Shown: positions 6,626-13,221 of the stretch, piece by piece
Layout: every line of letters begins with the position of its first letter
Numbering within the stretch: the stretch's first letter is position 1
Assembly (NCBI GenBank): GCA_021848765.1
Contig: JAJZTU010000067.1
Location: 1 to 13,221, forward strand
Direction: 5' to 3'
Origin: Bacillota bacterium
Lineage (GTDB): Bacteria; Bacillota; GCA-003054495; Carboxydocellales; JAJZTU01
DNA length: 13,221 nt
The notes under the pieces: generated by a model
Seen by the model: the letters and a program-made list of their open reading frames with translations, nothing else
Database searches by the model: none
Told to the model about the DNA's origin: nothing
Made by a program: the position numbers and the translations under genes

Positions 6626-7272
6626 TTACCTTCTTTTGGCCAATTCCCTGTAAATGTCCTCCAAGGTCAAATTGTGATGGGCTAAAGCCACCATCAAGTG
6701 GTACATCAAATCAGCAGCTTCGTAGGTAATCTCCTCCTGGTTATCATTCTTGGAAGCAATAATCACCTCGGCAGCCTCTTCGCCTACCTTTTTGAGGATC
6801 TTGTCTATTCCCTTGTTAAAAAGATATGTTGTGTAAGAACCCTCCGGCCTTTCTGCCTGTCTCTGCTTAATAACCTCAAAAACCTCCTGAAGGACCTTTG
6901 GGCCAACAACCCCGCTCTTACCGGCAGCTTCCTCACCCTCCTGACGAAACCGGATTTCGTTGAAGAAGCAGGACCTGGCCCCGGTATGACAGGCCACCCC
7001 TTGCTGCTCCACCTGAATTAGCAGGGTATCAGCATCACAGTCATAGGCAATCTCCAAAACCCGCTGAAAATGCCCTGAGGTCTCCCCCTTATTCCACAAC
7101 TTCCGGCGGCTCCGGCTCCAGAACCAGGTCTTTCCCGTAGCCAGCGTCTGCTCCAGGGCCTCCTGATTCATATAGGCCATCATTAAAACCTCTTTGGTAC
7201 TGTATTCCTGAATGATAGCCGGAACCAAACCGTCGGCATTGAACTTAATATCCTGAATTCCCGCAGCTTTAC

Positions 7273-7276
<4 letters not shown>
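6626..7276 (-). CDS. hisIE: Bifunctional phosphoribosyl-AMP cyclohydrolase / phosphoribosyl-ATP pyrophosphohydrolase
   Basis: A fused enzyme for histidine steps 2 and 3: HisE removes pyrophosphate from PR-ATP and HisI opens the purine ring of PR-AMP. Residues 1-115 are HisI, with EVLMMAYMN, WFWSRSRRKLWNKGETSGH, the metal site DCDAD (79-83) and CHTGARSCF (cysteines 96 and 103). Residues about 127-216 are HisE, a MazG-like helical domain with KKVGEEAAEV (E167, E168, E171) and ITYEAADLMYHL (E186, D189). The start is TTG at 7274-7276, which overlaps the hisF stop codon by 4 nt (TTGA); AGGGGAG lies 10 nt upstream. It is the last gene of the his operon. Length is normal for the fused form. Confidence 0.96.
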
Positions 7277-8031
<755 letters not shown>

Positions 8032-8058
8032 GCTAATCTCTCCTTATTTATAGAACCG

Positions 8059-8781
8059 TTATCTCGCGATAGCCAGCACATCATCCAGGCTTACCGCCCC
8101 GGTGTACAAAGCCTTACCTACGATTACCTCATCCACGCCCAGGGACTCTAACTCCTTCAGGGCCTTAATATCATCCAGGCTGGAAACCCCCCCGGAAGCC
8201 ACAATGGACAGGTTGCAGTTCTGGGCCAGTTCCCTGATGCTCTCGATATTTGGCCCTTTTAAAGTACCATCCCGGCGCACATCTGTGAATACCACCCGCT
8301 TGACCCCGATTTTCTCCATTTCCCGGGCTAACTCCAGGGTAGTCTTCTCTACTGTGGCTTCCCAGCCCTCAATAGCCACCAGGCCGTCCTTAGCATCAAT
8401 ACCTACTACCACCCTGTCCCCGTATTTGGCACAGGCCTCAGCCACCAGTTCCGGCTTGTTGATAGCTACAGTACCCAGGACCACCCGCTGAACTCCCAAG
8501 CTCAGCAATTGTTCAACGGTCTCCAAAGTACGAATTCCGCCACCCAGCTGGACAGGAATTTTCACCGTCCGGACAATCTCCTTAATTACCTCCAGGTTGT
8601 GGGGATGCCCTGCAAAGGCCCCGTCCAGGTCTACCAGGTGCAGTATTTGGGCTCCCAGGTCCTGCCAGGACTGGGCCACAGCCACCGGATCATCGGAGAA
8701 AATGGTCTCGTTCTCAATCTTGCCCTCCACCAGGCGGACACATTTGCCTTCCCGTAAATCAATTGCCGGAAGGATGCGCAT
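8059..8781 (-). CDS. hisA: ProFAR isomerase HisA
   Basis: Phosphoribosylformimino-5-aminoimidazole carboxamide ribotide isomerase, step 4 of histidine synthesis. It is a 240-residue (beta-alpha)8 barrel related to HisF. Visible features are RILPAIDLREGKCVRL with general base D8, the phosphate loops VQLGGGIR and IVASGGVSS, and VVGIDAKDG with D129. ATG at 8781 gives the usual N-terminus. A TTG two codons earlier (8787) is also open and lies 4 nt after GGGGAG, so the exact start is uncertain by two residues. The 5' end overlaps the last 23 nt of hisH (29 nt if TTG is used), which suggests translational coupling. Confidence 0.97.
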   Translation of the reverse strand: MRILPAIDLREGKCVRLVEGKIENETIFSDDPVAVAQSWQDLGAQILHLVDLDGAFAGHPHNLEVIKEIVRTVKIPVQLGGGIRTLETVEQLLSLGVQRVVLGTVAINKPELVAEACAKYGDRVVVGIDAKDGLVAIEGWEATVEKTTLELAREMEKIGVKRVVFTDVRRDGTLKGPNIESIRELAQNCNLSIVASGGVSSLDDIKALKELESLGVDEVIVGKALYTGAVSLDDVLAIAR

Positions 8782-9385
8782 TTCCAATCAACTCCCCAAA
8801 ATTTTTTAAGATATGCAGGCCCAGATTACTACTCTTCTCAGGATGAAATTGTATGCCATAAATATTGTTTTTAGCAACAATTGACGCAAATTTAATCCCA
8901 TATTCAGTCCAGGTGGTTACCGCATCCGTTTCCACAGGGTCCACATAATAAGAATGTACAAAATAAAAGGCTGAACCGTCCTGAACTCCCTGGACAATAG
9001 GAGCAGGATGGGCAATTTCCACCTGGTTCCAGCCCATATGGGGAACCTTCAGTCCCGGAGGCAGCCGGCGCACCCGGCCTTTGAGCAGAGCCAGGCCTGG
9101 AACACGCTCTCCCTCTTCACTCTCTTCAAACAGGAGCTGCATCCCCAGACAGATACCCAACAAAGGCTTGCCGGAGGCCGCTACTTCCTTGATAACCCCT
9201 ATAAGTCCCCGCTCTGCCAGGCTTTTCATTGCATCGGCAAAAGCCCCCACTCCTGGCAGGACAAGCCCTCCCGCCTCTCTTATCTCGTCAGGGTCCTGGA
9301 CAATCCGGGCTTGCTGGCCTACCTTCTCCAGGCCTTTTTGTACGCTGCGCAGGTTTCCTACTCCGTAGTCGATAATTGCAATCAT
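8759..9385 (-). CDS. hisH: Imidazole glycerol phosphate synthase, glutamine amidotransferase subunit HisH
   Basis: A 208-residue class I glutamine amidotransferase that hydrolyses glutamine and passes ammonia to HisF. The catalytic triad is C79 (GICLGMQLLFE), H181 and E183 (QFHPEKSSN). The N-terminus IAIIDYGVGNLRSV and the oxyanion-region motif LPGVGAF are typical. The frame extends six codons to a GTG at 9403, but ATG at 9383-9385 has AAGGAGG 6 nt upstream and gives the normal start. It follows hisB by 71 nt, a gap that contains only a weak GTCC/GGAC hairpin, and overlaps hisA. Confidence 0.97.
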   Translation of the reverse strand: MIAIIDYGVGNLRSVQKGLEKVGQQARIVQDPDEIREAGGLVLPGVGAFADAMKSLAERGLIGVIKEVAASGKPLLGICLGMQLLFEESEEGERVPGLALLKGRVRRLPPGLKVPHMGWNQVEIAHPAPIVQGVQDGSAFYFVHSYYVDPVETDAVTTWTEYGIKFASIVAKNNIYGIQFHPEKSSNLGLHILKNFGELIGNAHPSGN

Positions 9386-9456
9386 GCTTAGCCTCCTTGG
9401 CACTCGTCCGTCCGGTCTGGACTACCTGGGTCATTCTTGTTTTTTAAGCCAGGCAT

Positions 9457-10047
9457 CTACAGGCTCCCTTTGGTGGAAAGCACCCCTTGGATCCTGGGGT
9501 CAGCTGCTATCGCCTCTTTCAGGGCTCTACCAAGAGCCTTAAATATTGCCTCAATGATGTGGTGGGAGTTCTTCCCGGCCAGCATGCGCACGTGCAGGGT
9601 AATCCCGGCATTGAAGGCCAGGGCGCGCAGGAATTCCTCCACCAGTTCGGTATCGAATTCGCCGACTTTAGGTGTGGGGATTTCCACCTCAAAGGCCAGA
9701 TATGACCTGCCGCTAAAGTCCAGGGATACCATTACCAGGGCCTCGTCCATCGGCACAAAAGCAGTCCCGTACCGCCCGATACCCTTCTTGTCCCCTACAG
9801 CTTCCTTCAAGGCCTGGCCCAGGCAGATCCCGATATCCTCAACGGTATGATGAAAGTCTACCTCTACATCTCCCACTGCCTTCAGGTCCAGGCGCATCAA
9901 CCCGTGCTTGCTCCACAAGGTCAGCATGTGGTCCAAAAACCCCACCCCGGAAGCTATGTTGCCTGTCTTACCGTCCTCAAGAACCAGGCTCAGTTCAATA
10001 TCCGTCTCCGCAGTCTTGCGGCTGACTTTTGCTGTCCGTACAGCCAA
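9457..10047 (-). CDS. hisB: Imidazoleglycerol-phosphate dehydratase HisB
   Basis: Dehydrates imidazole glycerol phosphate to imidazole acetol phosphate using manganese. At 196 residues it is the monofunctional form, without the phosphatase domain of the enterobacterial fusion. Metal-binding motifs are complete: GVGFLDHML (H40), DFHHTVEDIG (H66, H67, E70) and AGKNSHHIIEA (H162, H163, E166). The start appears to be TTG at 10045-10047. The ribosome binding site is weak (GGTGA about 6-7 nt upstream) and no better start was seen. It is separated from hisC by 85 nt, the largest gap inside the operon. Histidinol-phosphate phosphatase is not encoded in the window. Confidence 0.95.
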   Translation of the reverse strand: MAVRTAKVSRKTAETDIELSLVLEDGKTGNIASGVGFLDHMLTLWSKHGLMRLDLKAVGDVEVDFHHTVEDIGICLGQALKEAVGDKKGIGRYGTAFVPMDEALVMVSLDFSGRSYLAFEVEIPTPKVGEFDTELVEEFLRALAFNAGITLHVRMLAGKNSHHIIEAIFKALGRALKEAIAADPRIQGVLSTKGSL

Positions 10048-10119
10048 AGTAAATCACCAGCCCATCTTTCGAAAGCTATTGCCTATTCCCAGAAAACCTC
10101 GTAAATCTTTTCGGACTTC

Positions 10120-10125
10120 ATTATA
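10120..10125 (-). promoter_or_regulatory. Possible -10 box in the hisC-hisB gap
   Basis: A perfect TATAAT occurs 8 nt past the hisC stop on the minus strand, but there is no TG extension and no recognisable -35. The gap also holds a 10-bp palindrome, CTTTCGAAAG, near 10067-10077. Together they could make a weak internal promoter ahead of hisB. A chance AT-rich match is equally possible. Confidence 0.2.
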
Positions 10126-10132
10126 GTTCTTT

Positions 10133-11218
10133 TCAGGATTCCATTATTACTCTTAATTTCGCTAACAGTTCGGAATTTTCCTCTTTTGTTCCTACACTTA
10201 TTCTCAGACAATTGTCGAGGCCGGGACCCCGGCCCAGGTAGCGGACCAGGATTCCCTGGTCAATCAATTTCCGGTGGACCTGCTCAGCCGGTTTTTCCGT
10301 ACGGATCAGAAAATAGTTTGCCTCCGAGGGAAATACCCTAACTCCGGGAATGTCCTCCAAACCGGCCCTGAGCCCTTGCTTTTCCCGGAGAATATCCTCT
10401 AGCTGCTTACGGAAAACCTCCCTGTTTTCCAGCACCTTCCGGGCCGCAATCTGCGAAAAGGAGTTCAGGTTGTACACCAGCTTAACCTTAAGCAATTCAG
10501 CGATAATTTCGTCACCGGTAAGCAGGTAACCCACCCGGAGTCCCGCCAATCCAAAGGCCTTGGAGAAGGTACGCAAGATAATTAAATTGGGAAATTCCCC
10601 GAGCAGATGAGCTGAGTCCTGGCCGGCGAATTCAGAATATGCTTCATCCAGGATTACCACTGCATTCTCCGCTGCTGCCCGGCAAATTTCCCTGACCTCA
10701 TCATCAGGAATACGGTTTCCGGTAGGATTATTGGGCGAACAAAGGAATACTACCCTGGAACCCGCTTTGGCCAGTTCAGCCTTTACCCGCTGTACGTCCA
10801 GGCTGTAGTCCTCCTTAAGGGGAACTTCCACCGGCTCTGCCCCTGTCATCAGGCTGGCCATCTTATACATGCCAAAAGTGGGAACAGGGATAATCACCCG
10901 GCTTCCCGGTCCGCCAAAAGCCAAAAGCAAACTCAAAATCAACTCGTCAGAACCATTCCCGGCCAGGATATTTTTGGCCTTTACCCCTGTATAATTCTCC
11001 AATTGCGCTCTGAGTTCAGTGGAATATGGGTCCGGGTAGCGGGGAAAACCCTCCCTGGCCGCTGTTTCGTAGATTTCCTTCAATACTTCTTCCGGAAAGG
11101 GGTAGGGGTTTTCGTTGGCATCCAGTTTAATTACATCATCATAAAGGTGTGGTTCATAGGGTTGAATTGCTCTTACATGAGGCTGAGCAACCTTAGCTAT
11201 GGAAAATGTCTCCGGCAC
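10133..11218 (-). CDS. hisC: Histidinol-phosphate aminotransferase HisC
   Basis: A PLP-dependent class I/II aminotransferase of 361 residues, a normal length. It converts imidazole acetol phosphate and glutamate to histidinol phosphate. Visible motifs: KLDANENPYPFP (31-42), GNGSDELI (88-95), CSPNNPTGN (160-168), ILDEAYSEF (189-197), the Schiff-base lysine K220 in RTFSKAFGLAGLRVGY, and LRISVGTKEEN near the end. The start is GTG at 11216-11218, sharing one base with the TAG stop of hisD (TAGTG). Family members can also transaminate aromatic amino acids, but the location argues for the histidine role. Confidence 0.96.
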   Translation of the reverse strand: MPETFSIAKVAQPHVRAIQPYEPHLYDDVIKLDANENPYPFPEEVLKEIYETAAREGFPRYPDPYSTELRAQLENYTGVKAKNILAGNGSDELILSLLLAFGGPGSRVIIPVPTFGMYKMASLMTGAEPVEVPLKEDYSLDVQRVKAELAKAGSRVVFLCSPNNPTGNRIPDDEVREICRAAAENAVVILDEAYSEFAGQDSAHLLGEFPNLIILRTFSKAFGLAGLRVGYLLTGDEIIAELLKVKLVYNLNSFSQIAARKVLENREVFRKQLEDILREKQGLRAGLEDIPGVRVFPSEANYFLIRTEKPAEQVHRKLIDQGILVRYLGRGPGLDNCLRISVGTKEENSELLAKLRVIMES

Positions 11219-12567
11219 TAATTTTCCTCCTTCCCGGATTCACCAGAACCTGTTTTATTATAACTGGCAGCAGTTAAACCATTTTCTGACGGCATGCGCA
11301 CTAAAATTGAGTTAGCATGAGCGCTCAAACCCTCAGTTTTAGCCAGCTTGACAATCTCTTTCCCCACTTTGTGCAAACCCTGGCCTGAGTAGTAAATCAG
11401 ACTGGATTTCTTCATAAAGGTGTCTACATTAAGGGGTGAATAAAACCGGGCGGTCCCCCCTGTGGGCAGAATGTGATTCGGCCCGGCCAGATAATCCCCC
11501 AGAGGCTCCGGCGAGAAGCTCCCCAGAAAAATAGCCCCGGCGTTGGTGATTTTCCCAAGCTTGCCAAAAGGGTCAGCCACCACTACCTCCAGGTGTTCGG
11601 GAGCGTAGCAATTAGCCAGGTGAATAGCCTCATCCAGGTCCGGGGTGACAATAATCCCGCTGTAATCCCGCAGGGAAGCAGTCATTATTTCCCGGCGCGG
11701 CAGGTATCCTGCCTGTCTGTTGACTTCTTCCCGGACCCTGGCAGCTAATTCCTTAGAAGGAGTGACCAGGATGGCGGCGGCCAGGACATCGTGCTCCGCC
11801 TGGGAAAGCAGGTCGGCGGCGACATAGGTGGGGTTGGCAGTTTCATCTGCAACAATCAGGATTTCACTGGGCCCGGCCAGCATATCAATATTTACTTGGC
11901 CGTAGACCTGCTTCTTCGACAGGGTAACATAGATATTTCCCGGCCCGCTGATCAGGTCTACCTTCCTGATGGTCTCTGTACCAAAAGCCAGGGCCCCTAC
12001 TGCCTGGGCCCCGCCAACTTTATAAATTTCTGTAACCCCGGCCTCGGCGGCAGCCACCAGGGTATAAGCATTGAGCTTCCCATCGCCCGAGGGAGGCGCC
12101 ACCATGACAATCTCCGGCACACCGGCAACCTTAGCCGGCAGGACATTCATCAAAACAGAAGAAGGGTAGCAGGCCGTCCCTCCCGGCACATACACTCCCA
12201 CCCGTTCCAGTGGGCGCAGGATTTGCCCCAGGATATTTCCGTCCTCGTCGGTATCAATCCAGGATTTATTGAGCTGCTTGGCATGAAAATCAACTATTTT
12301 CTTCTTAGCTAATCTCAAGGCAGCAAGAAACTCCTCATCCACCAGGCGGTAAGCTTCATTAATCTCTTCCGGGGTAACCCCCATAGTCCCTGCAGTTAGC
12401 CGGGCCCCGTCAAACCTGGCCGTAAACTCCAGGACCGCCTCATCCCCCCGCTTCCGGACTTCATCCAAGATCTCTTTTACCCTGGCCTCATAAACAGCCT
12501 GATCAGGGTATTTTTTCTCTAAAATTCTCCGGGCCTCAGCATCCCCGGCCTGATAAATCCCTATCAC
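11218..12567 (-). CDS. hisD: Histidinol dehydrogenase HisD
   Basis: A zinc enzyme that oxidises L-histidinol to L-histidine in two NAD+-dependent steps, the last of the pathway. It is 449 residues from the chosen start. Key residues: zinc ligands Q256 and H259 (LLSQAEHD), D358 and H417 (AHANSILVRM); catalytic E324 and H325 (YAPEHLEVV); and GPNHILPTGGTARF (362-375). The GTG at 12565-12567 has AAAGGAG 8 nt upstream. An ATG at 12606 is in frame and would add 13 residues (RKVELWGKGEYQV), but it lacks a convincing ribosome binding site and the extra residues do not resemble the family. Past H417 there is a polar tail of about 25 residues (ending GSGESGKEEN) that looks longer than usual. It overlaps hisC by one base. 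Confidence 0.96.
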   Translation of the reverse strand: MIGIYQAGDAEARRILEKKYPDQAVYEARVKEILDEVRKRGDEAVLEFTARFDGARLTAGTMGVTPEEINEAYRLVDEEFLAALRLAKKKIVDFHAKQLNKSWIDTDEDGNILGQILRPLERVGVYVPGGTACYPSSVLMNVLPAKVAGVPEIVMVAPPSGDGKLNAYTLVAAAEAGVTEIYKVGGAQAVGALAFGTETIRKVDLISGPGNIYVTLSKKQVYGQVNIDMLAGPSEILIVADETANPTYVAADLLSQAEHDVLAAAILVTPSKELAARVREEVNRQAGYLPRREIMTASLRDYSGIIVTPDLDEAIHLANCYAPEHLEVVVADPFGKLGKITNAGAIFLGSFSPEPLGDYLAGPNHILPTGGTARFYSPLNVDTFMKKSSLIYYSGQGLHKVGKEIVKLAKTEGLSAHANSILVRMPSENGLTAASYNKTGSGESGKEEN

Positions 12568-12638
12568 TTGATATTCTCCTTTCCCCCAAAGCTCTACTTT
12601 CCGCATAACCCGCGGGTATCCATACAGCTATGTCTTTA

Positions 12639-13221
12639 CTATACCCTCAAACCCTCCACTGCCTGGCGCATATTCTCCAGCAGGGGGTTAATTCGCTCCC
12701 GCTTCAGCCTCAGGCTGGCCCGGTTAGCAATCAACCTGGCCGTGGACTTGAAAATCTCTACAACTTCTACTAAATTATTCTCCCGCAAGGTCCGGCCTGT
12801 CGATACTATGTCCACTATCATTTCCGACAATCCGACAATAGGCGCCAGCTCAATATTGCCGTGGAGCTTGATAATTTCCACCTGGAGCCCTTTCTCGCGA
12901 AAGAAATTTTCCGCTACCCGGGGAAATTTGGTGGCTACCCGCTTCTGGGCCATTTGCTCCCAGTTCACTGGGGCCATTACCCGGGGTACGGCCACCACAA
13001 AGCGGCAGTAGCCATATTTCAGGTCCAGGAGCTCGTAAACATCCTTGCGCTGTTCCACAATGGTATCCTTGCCCGCCAAACCAAGGTCCGCGGCCCCGTA
13101 TTCCACAAAAGTAGGAATATCGGTAGGCCGGCAAATTATATATTTTGCTTGGTCCTCATGGTCAACAAAAAGTAACTTCCGGCTGTCGGAAGTTAGCTCG
13201 GTACACTGGAAACCACTTTTC
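12639..13221 (-). CDS. hisG: ATP phosphoribosyltransferase HisG, short form (5' end outside window)
   Basis: Catalyses the first, committed step: ATP plus PRPP to PR-ATP. There are 193 codons before TAG at 12639-12641, and the frame stays open to the right edge. The visible protein begins KSGFQCTELTSDSRKLLF and continues with YIICRPTDIPTFVEYGAADLG (13136-13074), AGKDTIVEQ, and the PRPP-binding loop IVDIVSTGRTLRENNL. It ends after LENMRQAVEGLRV without the C-terminal ACT-like regulatory domain of long HisG. The missing N-terminus is probably only about 20 residues. Short HisG proteins work with a HisZ regulatory subunit, so hisZ is expected further right or elsewhere in the genome (inference). 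A GTG within the sequence (13106) is not the true start, because homology continues upstream of it. Confidence 0.95.
   Translation of the reverse strand, partial: KSGFQCTELTSDSRKLLFVDHEDQAKYIICRPTDIPTFVEYGAADLGLAGKDTIVEQRKDVYELLDLKYGYCRFVVAVPRVMAPVNWEQMAQKRVATKFPRVAENFFREKGLQVEIIKLHGNIELAPIVGLSEMIVDIVSTGRTLRENNLVEVVEIFKSTARLIANRASLRLKRERINPLLENMRQAVEGLRV

Noticed and set aside
12608..12617. 10-bp palindrome ACCCGCGGGT between hisG and hisD
   Set aside because: No loop and no following T run, so not a terminator. No known operator fits, and a short GC-rich palindrome can occur by chance.

Overview
The window reads as a chromosomal segment of a Gram-positive, clostridia-like Firmicute (Peptococcaceae or a related lineage). 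The basis is a clustered his operon with a fused hisIE and an apparently short-form hisG, a pcrA-ligA gene pair, an Amj-type lipid II flippase, GG-rich Shine-Dalgarno sites, and many GTG/TTG starts. GC content looks close to half by eye. Apart from a partial gene at the left edge, every recognisable gene lies on the minus strand, so transcription runs from right to left.

Right to left: positions 13221-6626 hold a histidine operon in the order hisG (its 5' end lies outside the window), hisD, hisC, hisB, hisH, hisA, hisF, hisIE. Together these supply the PRPP-dependent first step and all later steps except histidinol-phosphate phosphatase. A hairpin followed by T runs after hisIE (6527-6588) probably ends the operon. 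Next is a two-gene toxin-antitoxin module, 6471-5843: an AbrB/MazE-fold antitoxin overlapping a Doc/Fic-type toxin by 4 nt, with an extended -10 promoter in front.

A second extended -10 lies between the toxin and pcrA. It probably drives pcrA (UvrD-family helicase), amj (lipid II flippase family), ligA (NAD-dependent DNA ligase) and ynfA (small four-helix membrane protein), ending at 228. This is a genome-maintenance operon with two membrane-protein genes in it.

At the left edge, the C-terminus of a plus-strand HicB-like ribbon-helix-helix antitoxin (1-158) ends in a perfect hairpin terminator. It converges on ynfA and has no complete ORF in the window.

Most of the window is well-known core metabolism and DNA repair, and no clearly new system was found. 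The points most worth a second look are: a 12-nt sequence shared by the toxin-antitoxin promoter and the pcrA promoter; amj placed between pcrA and ligA; a roughly 17-residue insertion in PcrA; and an 18-nt tandem repeat at the amj-ligA junction. No stretch over 300 bases lacks a gene. The largest gap is 6472-6625.
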